Below, one piece after another: positions 20,940 through 32,134 of a stretch of DNA of 64,000 bases. Every line of letters starts with the position of its first letter. Within the stretch, counting starts at the first letter, position 1. The stretch is from Prorocentrum cordatum (Eukaryota; Sar; Dinophyceae; Prorocentrales; Prorocentraceae): contig CAUYUJ010022542.1 of NCBI GenBank assembly GCA_963575745.1, positions 1-64,000 on the forward strand. The letters run 5' to 3'. A model generated the notes under the pieces. The model was not told where the DNA came from and made no database searches. It worked only from the letters and a program-made list of their open reading frames with translations. Both the position numbers and the translations under genes were made by a program.

Positions 20940-22400
20940 TCGGATATATTCGGCACAATCCTGAGTGCATCTATGGCGAATACCATCAGCTACGGGATTG
21001 GCTGACAATCTCGAACTTCAGGACAGCTGGTTCGAGCCATCAGCGCAGGGTGCTGCCAGTGGCCCGTGGATTCTTTTTGCCAAACGTACAGTTACCACGT
21101 TGCTATATCCTAAAGTAATTTCTGGTGAGGAACTGCAAAGCAAAGTGCAATGTGGGCGAGAGCCGACTCGATGTAGTCATCCGCAAGTTCCTTTGCTTGG
21201 TCGGCACGCAGCCAAGGACTACGGCAAGTTCCCCCGCAGGCAAGCTCGCGGTGAAGGCCACTTCTGTTCGCATTGCCGTAGTTGCGGACCATGAATATTT
21301 CAATATAACATGTGTGTCGTACTTCCGGGCATTGCGCCAAGACTTCCCGACCGCCGACCCGCGCGACTGCCTGACCACGGTCAGGGTAGAAACGGACGAT
21401 GGGGCATGGTCCGTTCCATCCACCCCAGTCGCCCTTGGTCATGGTCGGGCGGTGGCAGTCGATGAGATCCCCTGGCTGGTAGTTGTGGTGTCCCGCTGCT
21501 GTCGTCTTTACGCGTGGGGCTCTATCGGTTGTGGTTGCGGCAGAGGTTTGTGTGATGGCCCCATTGCTTATTTCTCTGTTTCGCTGCTCTCGGTTATGAT
21601 CGGACGTTTCCGTCCTCTGGTAGTCCAGCACCGACAGGTCTGGTTGGCAGGCCGGTTGTTGTCCATATAATATGTGGCATAGAGATACCCCGTTGTGGAA
21701 CGCAAAAGCACTGCAGACAAATGGGCTTTCGTGCAGTAAGCGCGTAATGATAGGCGTCCAATACTGCATGCAACGCCCTGTCGACAATCTCTCGGCATGC
21801 AGCCCAACGAATGCATCGACCGATGGTGTGGGCACAATGTAGTTTGTAGAACATCGAATCACACTCGACTTCCTCATTGGATTTGCCAGGGGGCCTTAAC
21901 TGAAGGCAGAACAGTATTGCCTGGTTTCTCTCAGGCCCTGCGCTCGAGACACGAATCTTCTATGCAGTCAATAATGTTCAACCGTGCAGAATCATAGCCT
22001 GCGCGCGACGGGTTCATAAGCGTGATACCGGCGGAAGTGGAACTTTCGCAGCTCTTTCAGCACGGTGGTCGGATCGTGACTCCGTAAGTTCTGGAGGCAC
22101 ATCTGAATGTGAAATCTGGACCAATCAGGTAACCTTGCACATGGCCGTGCTCCCGCTGGAGGCGGAGGAAAAGGCGGCGCGGCGACGCCGCTTTCCTCTC
22201 GTCCGCGTTGTCCTGCGGCGCGCGGTGTCCCGAAGAGCTGCCAGCCCCAGAGCAACTGTGTGCGCCTCTTGTCATGTCGTGGCTGCTGGCGCCCACAGTT
22301 GGGTCTTGGGGGTTTCTACGTGAGGTTAGAGGTGCACGTGGCCGTGCTTCTCCTCGTGTCTCTGTCGGGCTGGCGGTAGCTCTGCCAGCGCCGGCACCTC
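20940..22400 (-). pseudogene. Copia integrase C-terminal region and integrase-RT linker (inverted)
   Basis: On the minus strand the integrase C-terminal domain is clear: NYQPGDLIDCHRP, TKGDWGGWNGPCPIVRFYPD and VARVGGREVLAQCPEVRHTC (about 21480-21300). This is the DNA-binding, SH3-like module that follows the copia catalytic core. It continues into a linker ending LHFALQFLTRNYFRI (about 21150-21105) and then, past a stop, to about 20940. Upstream on the minus strand (21600-22255) are scraps of the catalytic core, for instance LRSHDPTTVLKELRKF (about 22090-22050), with stops throughout; the catalytic DDE residues could not be assigned. The linker stops where the plus-strand Tpt1 remnant begins, which marks an inversion or insertion breakpoint at about 20935. 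Confidence 0.78.
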
Positions 22401-22956
22401 ATTAAAGGTCGTCTGGTGCCGCTGCTGGCGCAGCGGCGGCAGGTGCAGGTGCCCCTTCCGCCGGCGCTGGCGCAGCCGGTGGAACTTGTCCGCGGTTGTC
22501 TGGCAGGTTCCACGGTTGGGCAAATCTACGCTTGCCTGGCGCCAGCAGGTGGCCCCGCTTGTTTTTGCAGTAGTCTTTTTTTGCAATTTGGGCATTCCCA
22601 GCGATAGGGCCCCCTGTCATATTAACGGCATCAACGCGGATTTCGCTTGTGACTTCGTGAATACATTTGATCGTTGTGGATACAAGCTGGGCAACCAAGT
22701 CCTCCCGATGGCGGTCGTTTGATGGATCCGTTCTCTCACCATGCCATCGCGGGATCATCGGGGTCAAATCCAGCGCAGTTGACTACAAAGGTGTTTGCGT
22801 AATGCCTGTCGGCAAAAGGGTTATTGTCTCGTGCATACAGGAATTGTGCAATCTGTGTTGAATCCACGATCAGCAATTGCATCGTCGGAATGCACTGGCC
22901 CGCCTGCGCCAGTTCTCGGTTGCACGCTTGGGCGCGTTCACGATTACCAGAACATC

Positions 22957-23036
<80 letters not shown>

Positions 23037-24200
23037 GGTTTGAGACTGGCATGGTGGTTGACCATCATGTCTGTGGGCTTCTTCATGAGAAGGCTGTGTG
23101 AATCGCGTTTGTCGACAACTGGTCGATTTCCCGCGCGCAAGTGGACTTGCGCGTGACCTGCGTTGCCCAAGGAACAATCTCGCACACCCAAGTGCCACCC
23201 GGCTGTCCTCTATGGAACATCCGCGGGAGGTCGTCTTGCATGGCGGCTACCTGCCCACAGATGGTGACGCGGGGAAGGTCCTCCTTGTGGTGTTTGTGCC
23301 GAGTGTCGCGGTTAACTTGGGAATTTAAATGCAAAGGACTCGCGGTTCTACAGTTGGGCTGCACCATGACTCTTGTGACAAAGCACGCGCGCAGATAATG
23401 CTTCGCAACCTGCTGTACTCGTGGATTCCCCAAGTCAACGTCGGTACGTTTATTTAGAATTCCTCCAAAAGTACACTCTCTTTTGAAACCGAATTGCGAT
23501 GCGCCGCCTGTGCCTCCGCGTAGTTCTAACGCATCCATTCAATTGTCCCTCCTACAGCCGAGGGTAGGGACAATGGTAAGAAGGCCAGCATGCGCCCCCG
23601 CAGTGCCACTTGGGAGCGTTAAGAAGAGGCTGTCGCCATCGTCTGACTCCAGCTATTCGATTAGAACGTCGGAGAGCAATGTGGCATCTCCTAGGCCTTT
23701 GAGGTCGTCGCCGCAGTCGTCGTTGCCATCGCCAACGTGATTGGGTATCTTTTTTCGGTTTGATGCCAGCTTCCCTATCCGCGTGTTGCTCTCCTTTTTG
23801 CCTCATCTGGGCATCGGTTGGTAATGCTGTTTGTGCGATTGATGTGTCCACCGGCGTCGAGGAATTTCAGGTAGGCATCCGTCGTCAAGTACAATCGAGA
23901 GGTGAGGAGATCGAGCATCTTCGATTGACGAAACTCGCTTTTGGCGGCGCGCGCCCGCGTCCGAGCAAAGCGGGGGGAGCTGCTACCCACTGCAGTCTTG
24001 TACATATATTGCGGGCTCCTTTCGGCAACGGCTCCTTCCAAGTGTAACTGGTCGGTAATTCCTTGACTTTGATATGTCCAATCACCTTCTTTTTGACGAG
24101 GTCACGTGCAACCCGGCGCACTACGTCGTCCTAACATGGCCCGCTGTCGCTGGACTGCATGTAGTCATGCACATTCGTATCGGTGCGTGTGAGCACTTGC
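22401..24200 (-). pseudogene. Central pol region, heavily decayed (inverted)
   Basis: Minus-strand fragments with protein-like composition but no domain I can name: TKSTCARE / VCEIVPWATQV and MFHRGQPGGTW (about 23250-23140), YANTFVVNCAGFDPDDP (about 22800-22750) and SKMLDLLTSRLYLTTDAYLKF (about 23930-23865). By position between protease and integrase this should hold the integrase N-terminal and catalytic parts. Interrupted by a poly-T/(TA)n tract. Confidence 0.45.
22960..23033. repeat. T46 homopolymer followed by (TA)n
   Basis: About 46 consecutive T (22960-23005) followed by about 14 TA pairs. On the minus strand this is a (TA)n then poly-A tract. It could be a retroposed poly-A tail or a sequencing artefact of homopolymer length. 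Confidence 0.9.
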
Positions 24201-24715
24201 AGGTCAACTTGCGTTTTGCCTCTGTTTGTGTGATTACAGAGTTGGTCCACAAGTTGTGGTCAGGATAGGATTGTCATCTCCATCGTGTGGTTGGTATTTT
24301 CGTGCACGACGTATATATCTGCATATGGGAGCCATTGATCTGCTTGCTGGCACGATCAAACATGATGTCGACATTGCATAGGCGCATCCGGATCTCATAA
24401 GGTTTGGGAGAATTGCTTGCGTTGGAGCTAACTTCCAGAAGTATCCGGGCGGTCCTACCAAGACTACTTGCATCCTGAGAGCATGTGCTTGGGCCAGGAG
24501 ATTACGTATTCTCTCATAGTGTGGCCCAGCCCGTTTGTTTGACAGTTGTACATGCCAGTCAGTGGGCGCGGACCTCGTTGTGTGATACGATCGCGCATAT
24601 AACCTCGACGGCTCAATTCGGCGGCAGCCGTGCGGGTATCTTCTAACCAAAGCTTTCGAGTGACGTATGTCAATGTTACTTGTAGAGCGTGTCTCCACGT
24701 TGTTCTTTGCTATAA
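24201..24715 (-). pseudogene. Dinoflagellate copia polyprotein block, function unknown (inverted)
   Basis: Minus strand, two overlapping frames that together read LTYVTRKLWLEDTRTAAAEL, SRRGYMRDRITQRGPRPLTG, then MQVVLVGPPGYFWKLAP and QAILPNLMRSGCAYAM (about 24680-24350), ending with ICRYIRRARKYQPHDGDDNP. I recall very similar WxxGPPGYFWKL...ILP blocks from dinoflagellate copia-type polyproteins but know no assigned activity. One frameshift lies between the halves. It sits between protease and integrase, as expected for that family. Confidence 0.6.
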
Positions 24716-25447
24716 GGCGCGCGCCCGTGCCTCTTGACCCTTTGGGGCGGTCAGCAAGCTTGGCCAGAGGGCCCGCATTCCCCCGTCAGCAGGGGTCATC
24801 TATGTAGGGTAGGATGCCCGGTATTCGTCGCTCGAGCACGTCCTTCCCTCTCTGGCGCCCTGCTCGGCGGTGTTGTGAGACGACGAGCTAGGGTCTCCGA
24901 TGTGGATGACGCGCGGCCTGTCCTCCACAATCGGGATGGCCCCCCCAATCTTCTCTGGGCGCGGCCGCCCTTCACACAGTGAGGCTACCTGTGAGCCAGT
25001 CCCTTGCTTCCTCCAAGTGTGGGTGGAGGTTCGTCATTGGGTCTGGATCCCACTTGTCAGCTTCTTCTTCCAAAATTGTGGTGGACGCCTGCTAGCAGCA
25101 TCCGGGTCATCACGGCGGTCCACTGGGCGATCAGGTCGATGCCAGTGGCACATTGTAGAGCTGACCACCATAGTACAAGCGCCATCCACAGCCTGATGCA
25201 TGAAGCGACTCAACGTTTCGTTTTTATACCCGCCAGCGCCCTGGCATGTCTGATATGCCTCTCCACGGTCGGGCCCTGTCTCGCGCTGGGATAGGCTCCC
25301 TGCACTCGCGCGCGTGAAAGTCTCAGCTGCTGACTTGCCCTCTGTTCCGGGAGTGCCCCCCCCGTGTTATTCGAGCATGGGGTAGCCAGGTGTCCTGAGG
25401 GCGTCTTTTCCAACATCAGAACTTGCGCGCCGTCGCCAAACTGCACT
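24716..25447. other. Unassigned segment of the inverted pol block
   Basis: No recognisable domain on either strand. Presumed pol spacer because it lies between the protease and the preceding block. Confidence 0.45.
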
Positions 25448-25912
25448 CTATGCGCGCGGGCCCAGAAAGATAATGCGCCTCTTGCCCCCCCCCAAGATCA
25501 TAATCGCCCTCTTCGATTGCGTGGAGATAAGGCCAAAGATCGCGGGCAAGTCCGATCCGGATCCATCTGCGATGTTACCAACAAATGCGTCTACTTTCGC
25601 TGTCGATAGTTTGCCGTGATGCATGTAATTACGCGCAATTGTGAACTTTCCCACGGTCCGGCACACGGCTGCCCCACTGCCAACGCCGTTGACGTATAGC
25701 AGCCTCTCCAGGTTCATGACCTTCGGCATGCGTCCATGCACGCGGGACTGGTCGTCGAACTCTCGCGCTGCGTTAGTACCAATGATATTGACAGTCGAAC
25801 CACGATCCACAAGCATATTCCGTCTACCAAAGATCAATGTTTTGAGTCTACCTGCTGAATGCACATGCTGCATGCTGGCTGGGATCGGAATGCCGTGCGT
25901 TTCCGCGCTCAT
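25448..25912 (-). pseudogene. Copia aspartic protease (inverted; catalytic motif altered)
   Basis: The protease cuts the Gag-Pol polyprotein. The minus-strand frame reads NMLVDRGSTVNIIG (about 25815-25775), the active-site loop, where the usual D-T/P-G-S/A is D-R-G-S; then MNLERLLYVNGVGSGAAVC (about 25715-25660), the flap-like strand, and SDLPAIFGLISTQSKRAIMI (about 25560-25500), the second hydrophobic hairpin, then GKRRIIFLGP. The frame is open for 155 residues, the best-preserved pol segment on this strand. The Arg in the active-site triad suggests loss of activity. Confidence 0.75.
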
Positions 25913-26271
25913 CTGTCATCTGAGCCTCCGCTGGTTGACGACCAACTTGTTCCTCGTCAGGCTTGGAGTCAGAGGATCCCAATTGCCCATATAGGCGTTC
26001 ACTTCTTCCGCCGTGGCAGGCTCGCGTTCAACTGCCCAGTCAACCTACCTCTTGATGTTAATCGGTTCGGGCAGTGCGTCCGTTTCTGCACCTCTGGCGC
26101 GGACTTCGTTGTCCTGCAGGATGAATGATGCTGCGGATTGTTCATGCATCGCTCTTTCTGCAGCCGCTGCCTGTTCCACGATCGCATTGTTCGATGGGGA
26201 GTTCGCCCTCCTGCTCGTGGCCGAGCGAGGGCTGCGGCGACGTCTTGAACGCGCCTGTTGTTGTAGCTGTG

Positions 26272-26765
26272 CTAGGCGGTCAAGCACTGGATTGTTGAAA
26301 GGAGTTGGCGCTGCATGGGCTGCAGGTGCCCCCGCGCCCTACATCGACGGGGCGTTGGCTGCAGGTGTCCCCGCACCGGGATCGGAGTTACCATTGCTGG
26401 GGACGTTGCCGGCGCCATATGGCTCGCGGCCGAGCTTGTCGGAGGAATCGGCGCCGGGACTTCATCCAACCTCCAGCGCCGGCCAGATATATCCTGAGCC
26501 TGCTGGATGGCCGCGGCTGCTGAGCCCGATGTGTCGATAGGTCCCGCATATGGATATTCCACCACAGTGATACCTGGTCCCCTGCAGAGAGCGCATTGGG
26601 CCTCCACGGCGGCACCTGGCCTTCCTCTTGACACGCGCGCCCGAGCGTTGCGGCCCCGCCATTCCGCATGGCATTGGTGACCGCACTGTAGCCCCCGCAC
26701 CTTTCCGCGCAGTGCGAAGGACTCGAGGCAAACGGCACACTGCGCGAATTATATATCCGACACCG
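26272..26765 (-). pseudogene. RING-type zinc-finger domain of the copia polyprotein (inverted, damaged)
   Basis: Minus strand: CAVCLESF (about 26740-26715), VRGLQCGHQCHAEW (about 26705-26660) and CALCRG (about 26590-26575) line up as C-x2-C ... C-x-H-x-C-H ... C-x2-C of a RING-H2 finger, the fold used by E3 ubiquitin ligases. The Cys expected after CHAE is Trp, so one zinc ligand is lost. An in-frame TAA (about 26753) separates the RING from the upstream linker. A Pro/Ala-rich tail reaches 26272. Similar fingers occur in dinoflagellate copia polyproteins between Gag and protease, as I recall, so this appears to be a genuine part of the element and not a host gene. Confidence 0.72.
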
Positions 26766-27970
26766 TAGGTGCGTCTGAGATCAGGCGTGTCCGCCCTTGC
26801 CGCTGCAGCGTAGAATCATCCGCCTCGCATGAAGACGGCTGCGGTCCTTCCTTGGACTTCGGGGTAGACCTCGTGGTCTGCGCGTGTCCGCGCTGGGCGC
26901 TGCTGTAAGCGATTAGTTGCATCCGCCCTGCGTTTCGGTTGCGCGCGGCCCTGCGGGCCTCTTCCGATGCTTGCATGTTTGCTTGCATCATCGCATGGAT
27001 GGCGTGCCAATGCGTCGGCGAGGTGCCTGCAGGTGGGTGGACCTCAAGTGCTGATGGCTGCACAATCGCGTCTGGGTATGCAAGCGAAGGGTGATGACCC
27101 AGAACGTGGGACACGTACCGCTTGCTAGCGGTAGAAGTCATCCACCATGTCCCGGCACTTGGTTCTGGGCTAGTTGGCCCACCATTGGTGTTCCATTGAT
27201 CTATGCATAATGCTCGGGAATAGCGGCTGGCCCATCCGTGGTGGAGCTGGCCCATGGAAGGGAAGATATGTTGGGTGTGCAGCGAATGCCAGAATACATT
27301 GGAGGCTATCTGGGTGGTCTGCCGATGGGCTCGCATATGGGTGCCATTCCCAGGGAGCTGTCCAGTTGTTCGGGTCTGTCACATCCACTCCGAGCAGCCT
27401 CATCTCAGACATGGCTGTCTGGTGTTGTTGCTCCATCAATCTATACTGATCACGTGCTGTCTGCCTGTGTCCAAGCTGGTCTGCTGTTGGGGCTGCTATC
27501 GGCGAGCATGCTGGACTGCCAGCGGCCAGGCCTTGGCGTGGAGTGCCGAGGGGCGCTGATGGCCTGATAGCGGCTGCCAGGTCGGGATGTCGGCGCAGCG
27601 TGGCCATGCGCTGCATAAGGTCCTCATTGCTCGTCGATGCTGCTTGTAGACCATTGGGCGTGTCCGCCCCTGGCGCTAGGTTCGGCTCGGACCTTGTCTG
27701 ACAGAATGCCGTGGGCTCGAACCTAGTAGAGCCAGCGTTCGACAGTGGCCTTGCTGGCCCGAAACTCGCGGGGGGACCCTGCTGGCACCTTGCGCGGGGC
27801 ATCTGCCCGCGGATCGAACCTGCCGAAGGCATCCGACCGAGTAGGGACGTCGTTGGACGGCCGCATCATCCATGAAGATGAGGCTGCATCGGTTGGCACG
27901 GCTGCCGGCGGCCCGCCATAAATTGGCGCGCCTGTGTCAGTAGGCCCCCCCCGCGCCCATCAATCGGCCA
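26749..27970 (-). pseudogene. Gag-to-RING linker of the copia polyprotein (inverted)
   Basis: Two overlapping minus-strand frames of 220 and 195 residues: a Pro/Ala/Ser-rich first half with MATLRRHPDLAAAIRP and MSEMRLLGVDVTDPNNW (about 27610-27380), then WHAIHAMMQANMQASEEAR (about 27020-26965) with a basic, Gln/Arg-rich end leading into the RING. Composition and order match the disordered linker between zinc knuckle and RING in related elements. Its upstream end (about 27970) abuts the plus-strand RT linker head to head, giving the second inversion breakpoint. Confidence 0.6.
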
Positions 27971-27974
27971 ATTG

Positions 27975-29430
27975 TTTCTCTGGGCTCCAGTGAAGAATCT
28001 TCCGGGTCGAGATCCCTCCTCGGCGCGGCCAGAAGGTGCCGCTCTTAACTTGTGCGACATCACTGGCGCCGCGCATGCACGAACCATCCAGCGCTTAAAG
28101 TCATCAAAATTTTCAGCAGGCCTCGAAGAGGATCTCTCAAAGTTCGACGACCTGGCGGACGCGCCAGCGTCGGACGGCCACGCCAAAGAGGAGGACATAC
28201 CTCCAGCGCCGGCCGCACTTGACGGCAGGCTACCGACCATTGTTGAAGGATCAGAAACGGATCTGGAAGCGCACGCCATGGTTTCGCGGCATGTAAAGTT
28301 CCTAGAGGAGAGGAACTGCTCGACATTCCCTCATGGGAGTTCCTACGTTCCGTACCCACCGAACTTGCTACTGGCAATCACGCGTTCGTGGCTGTGGCTT
28401 GTGAGGAGCAAGGACGCTTGCGAGAAATAGGTTATGCTCGGAACCACGACGTCGACAAAACCCACCTTGGACCATCGAATGCGACGAGACTTACGATTTC
28501 GATCCAGACGACCACGGTCAGTATGTCGAGTTCTGTCTTATTGCTGACATGGCCAAGGTCGTTCTACCAGAGAGACAATGCGAGTCACTACACAGCGACC
28601 ATGTACCCACATTGCGCGCGCGTGTCTCAGCCGCCTGCCAAAGAAGGCGACCTCTTGAGAATGGCAGGAAGGCAGGCCAACCCGACAAATATATCTGGGG
28701 CCCTGAGCACATGAATCCGGAATCTGATACGATCACAAGTGTCTTTGGATGCAAGACGTCAAGAAGGCGACCAATACCATGGCCTCTAGATACGCGTATA
28801 CATGGACGTTTGGCAAGAACGACGAAGGCGAACTTGAACGAACGATGAGACAACGCCTTGTTCTTCGTTTCTTCATGGATGCCGACGCATTCGGCGTAGA
28901 AGCTTTCTCAGGCACAGTTCGTCGAGCAAGCCAGAGATTGCCCTCCAGCGCGGCCGCCTGCAAGAATCTGTGGATCATGGCATCCATTGGCATCGAGAAA
29001 TCTCTCTTGAAGGATCTGACCTACCATGAGTTGGCAGAAGCCACTGGAGAGAAAGAGCGCATGGTTCGCTTTGCTCTTCCACCCGGGTCAGCCTCGGCGC
29101 TGCGTGCCTTGCTCGGTTTCTCGCTCCGTGAAGAGTCAGAGCATTGTCTCCAGCGCCTTGAACCAGGCGCAGGCACCAAGGGCGCCCTCTGGGCATTCCC
29201 GCGGAAGCTCCGAAGCATCACGAGCGGATTCGGGCTACACTTTATGTCAGAAGATGAAGAATTCGACACAAACCCAGACTTCCTAACAGCCAGTCACGTC
29301 GATGACATCAACGTGGCAGGAACGGAGGACAGCATTGACAAGTACGTCAAAATGCGTAGAAGGCTCGTTCTGCGAATAGAATCTGAACGAACACTGCGAC
29401 ACCAACTGCCGCGCACTACACACTGAGAAC
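27975..29430 (+). pseudogene. Copia reverse transcriptase and preceding linker (plus strand, mutated)
   Basis: RT copies the element RNA into DNA. The linker reads LCDITGAAHARTIQRLKSSK (about 28050-28110) and, after frameshifts, YDFDPDDHGQYVEFCLIADM (about 28493-28552). The RT proper is one open frame from 28749: SRYAYTWTFGKND, LERTMRQRLVLRFFMDADAF, RASQRLPSSAAACKNLW, IMASIGIEKSLLKDLTYHEL (about 28975-29035), PPGSASALRALLGF, and SHVDDINVAGTEDSIDKYVK (about 29293-29350). The YVDD box is HVDD, with both aspartates kept. The first catalytic Asp (normally in DIxKAFL) is Gly in SIGIEKSLL, so polymerase activity would be lost. The frame ends in a shift at about 29350-29426. Confidence 0.88.
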
Positions 29431-30300
29431 GAGGGCGGCCGCGCCCAGCTAGACCCGGGCGGGCGCACCACGCAAGTTCGCCCGATACAGCGCCCAGACT
29501 TTACGGGCGCCGTAGCGGAAGTAAATGCAATGAAGACCGCATCTCACCTGTTAATCAGTCTACGTGGCGCCTTGGCGCATGCATGAGGCACCCGCGCGCG
29601 GTCCATGGCGCGCGTGGTGTCCTTGCAACGACAGGACATCGCAGACCTCCAAGTACGAAGACTTAACGCTGTCACGCGCAAACTTCAGCAAGGTCCAGAG
29701 CAAATAATGCATCAACTTATGATATTGACCGGAGAAGTGGACCTTCGCAGTGACTCAGGATACCGTCGCCTTAATGAGGGCGAAGATGACGAAGCGCAGG
29801 GTTATGGGATCCCAGGGGCCGACCTTTTACAACGCGGACGCGCGCCCAATGGCGAGGCAGTAGTACATGTGATCGATGCGCGCTGCAGGTCGCATCGATT
29901 GCAGGTGCGCTTCAGCTACTCGGCTGAAACACTGGCAGCCGCTCATGATCTTGAGCTCTGCTACCCGACCATAGCTACGCTACGTGAGCTTAAAAAGGTG
30001 GGCCCCCAAAGCCCATTCAACTTAGGGACGTTCGGGAGTTAGGTGGTCTCAGCATTAGGGCCATCCTTACGATCGACGCTGGTTCGGTCTTAAAATATGC
30101 GTCAAGTAAGGACTTGAAGAAGCCGGCCAGATGTGCCCTGCTGGGGCACATCCGCTGGATAAGACAGATGATGGACCGAAGCATAGTTCGCTGCGCGCAA
30201 AGGTGCGATGCGCGATGCATGACCGCTGACGGCCATGTCCAGGGGTGCATCGACCGCGCGTTGCTGCTGCAAGCGGTGGAAGGCGATCAGTCCGTCTAGC
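29431..30300 (+). pseudogene. Copia RNase H domain (frameshifted)
   Basis: RNase H degrades the RNA of the RNA-DNA hybrid. The plus strand shows VRRLNAVTRKLQQGPEQIMH (about 29655-29714), EVDLRSDSGYRRLNE (about 29733-29777, with the catalytic DSG), GYGIPGADLLQRG, RSHRLQVRFSYSAETLAAAH (about 29888-29947) with the conserved SxxAE glutamate, and after one frameshift at about 30025 AILTIDAGSVLKYASSKDL and CDARCMTADGHVQGCIDRAL (about 30205-30265). The CDTRDMxADxxTK signature of this group is altered (CDARCM, HVQ). Ends at a stop about 30298, 550 bp before the downstream LTR. Confidence 0.85.
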
Positions 30301-30851
30301 AGTACGAAGTAAAGAAGTATATGCCCTATCGAGGCAAGAAAGGCACAGCGCCAACGTGGGGGCGACCTATTCAGGGCCAGTGGGTACCACTGAGGACGAT
30401 GATTCAATTCAGACGAGTAGTTATCCTTGCCTGGACACGGGCATGCATACCTACAGCCCGGTTGTCTTCGCCCGGCCGCGGGCGTAGACATTCATATTTT
30501 CGCAGCTGCCCGGACACGGGCATTATTCTTATTTTTGACAAGGGGTCTGACCGTTTGGTCATATCCCCTCGCGCGCTGCACGCATTGACGTCTGGCCCAT
30601 TGGCTGGACGTCCCCCCCTTAATTGTCTGTGGTTGGTCATGTGGTTTTGCCCGTGACTACCCATAATCGTCTGCGACTGGTGGTGGCAATGCGCCATGAC
30701 CAGTCCTAGTGCTATGCGCTGCCCTTTTCTGCGCTTTGGTACTGTATATTGCAAGGGGTGTTGAAGAACAACCTTGCCATCTTCCCTCTTGGCTGGATTG
30801 AATGAAGCAGGATTGGATATAGCATTCGGCCCTTCCCCTCCCGACTTTATG
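30301..30851. other. 3' untranslated region of the copia element
   Basis: No gene. Two CCYGGACACGGGCAT repeats at about 30431 and 30509. A pyrimidine run (CCCTTCCCCTCCC, 30831-30843) precedes the LTR; a polypurine tract was not recognised. Confidence 0.6.
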
Positions 30852-31097
30852 GTGAGGCTGTATTGCGAACACTATATCCGACGCTGTCTTCGCGCAGGAC
30901 TTGCGCAGTCCTATATGCTAGGTGCGTTGTCCCGCGTACCTCTATATATGGTTCATAGCAACGGACAAAGGCCACGTCCTTATGCGATCCATCTCCCGAT
31001 CTCATGGTTTTTCTTTTACCTCTTGTCTGACTTGCCATCGACGGGTCGAGATGTGGGGGTGCTTCGATGCGTCGCCGACGTTACCCTGAGAGTGTTA
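30852..31097 (+). repeat. Probable 3' LTR
   Basis: Direct repeat of 15633-15880. The pair is well diverged, so insertion is not recent, consistent with the decay of the coding region. Confidence 0.78.
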
Positions 31098-31169
31098 GTT
31101 ACCTCGTGGCCAAGCCCTGTTCCTTTACTTTTCATTGGCCGCTCGAGGATTACAGGCATCCTGCCAGAC

Positions 31170-31640
31170 AGCACTTGGCATGGCGGGAAACGTCTTCGAG
31201 GTGCGAGAAGCGAGCTGGACGTTCTGGCTGGATCCGCATTACATCTTTAAATATATTACTATATGGGGTTCGGCGCCGCATTGGGTCCTTCGTTGGCGGA
31301 TGACGGGAGGCGTCTTTAAGGTAAGAGAAGCGAGCTGGACGTTCTGGCTGAATCTGCATCATATTTTTGAATATCTTACTATATGGGGTTCGGGATCGCA
31401 TTTGATTGTTCGTTGGCGGATGACGGGCAGCGCGCTAAGATTCGAAGGGTCGCGCGATGGACGTTTTGTTGCCCAGAGGGAACTTTTTTATCAACTGGGG
31501 AGGTCCAGGAGGTGGAACGCGCGTTGCGCACTCGTTGTCGGGGACCTGGCGGATGACGGGGAGCGCGCATCGATTCGGAGAGGCGCGCGATGGACGTTGG
31601 CTCCGGCCCGGAGGGAACTATTTTCAACGGGGGGGAGTCT
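31170..31640. repeat. 120/135-bp degenerate tandem repeat
   Basis: GAGCTGGACGTTCTGGCTG recurs at 31210 and 31330 (120 bp), with ACTATATGGGGTTCG in both units. A related longer unit (TCGCGCGATGGACG / GCGCGCGATGGACG, about 31448 and 31583) follows. Confidence 0.85.
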
Positions 31641-31689
31641 GAGGGGGGGAGGGCTCGGGGTCGTTCTTTTATCAAGGCCTAGCGGATTC

Positions 31690-32130
31690 CCAACATGAGC
31701 GTTTCGCTCGAGACATCCGCACAACATCGAGAAGTTGGGGGTCGTCTGTTAAGACGTCTTTTGGAAAAAAAGGCGTTTCGCTCGAGAGATCCCAAAAAAA
31801 TCGGGATGTTGAAATCGCCCGCCTAATTTTCGGGTCCTCGAAAATGAGCGTTTCGCCCGAGACTTTCTCGAACAAGTGTGATGCCGACAGAGCTCTTGTA
31901 GTGCATCTTTTCGGAGCGATCTCGGATGACCTCCAAGATGGCTCAAGAAGCGAAAGTAGTGAAAAACATTGTTTTTTTAACACTTTCGAATTATCAATCC
32001 GCATTTCGCTCGATGTCCTCCAACAATTGCCTTCGGACGGGTCCTCGAAGGCGAGTTTATTGAACAACCTAGGGGTTTTCAACAGTTTTGTTAAACAACA
32101 TAGCGTTTCGCTTGAGACATCGTCCAACAA
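31690..32130. repeat. CTCGAGACATCC motif cluster, part 1
   Basis: Copies at about 31700, 31773, 31845, 32002 and 32102 of the motif TTTCGCTCGAGACATCCTC followed by an ACA/AAC-containing spacer. No gene. Confidence 0.85.
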
Positions 32131-32134
32131 TTTT

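Larger units (their letters stand above)
15633..31097 (+). mobile_element. Decayed, rearranged Ty1/copia LTR retrotransposon (15.5 kb)
   Basis: Bounded by direct repeats of about 245 bp (15633-15880 and 30852-31097). Between them, on the plus strand: Gag (16076-17800), then RT and RNase H (27975-30300). On the minus strand: the Gag-RING linker, RING, protease, a central block and integrase (27970 down to 20940). The two sets are complementary: no domain occurs twice and none is missing. Reading the minus block in its own direction and placing it between plus-strand Gag and RT restores the copia order. This points to inversion of about 7 kb inside one element rather than two nested elements. 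All coding parts have frameshifts and stops. A Tpt1-like gene remnant (about 17860-20930) lies inside. Confidence 0.82.

Noticed and set aside
20940-27970. A second, complete copia element nested in antisense
   Set aside because: The minus-strand block has no LTRs, no zinc-knuckle Gag and no RT or RNase H of its own; its domains are exactly those missing from the plus-strand element, so inversion is simpler.
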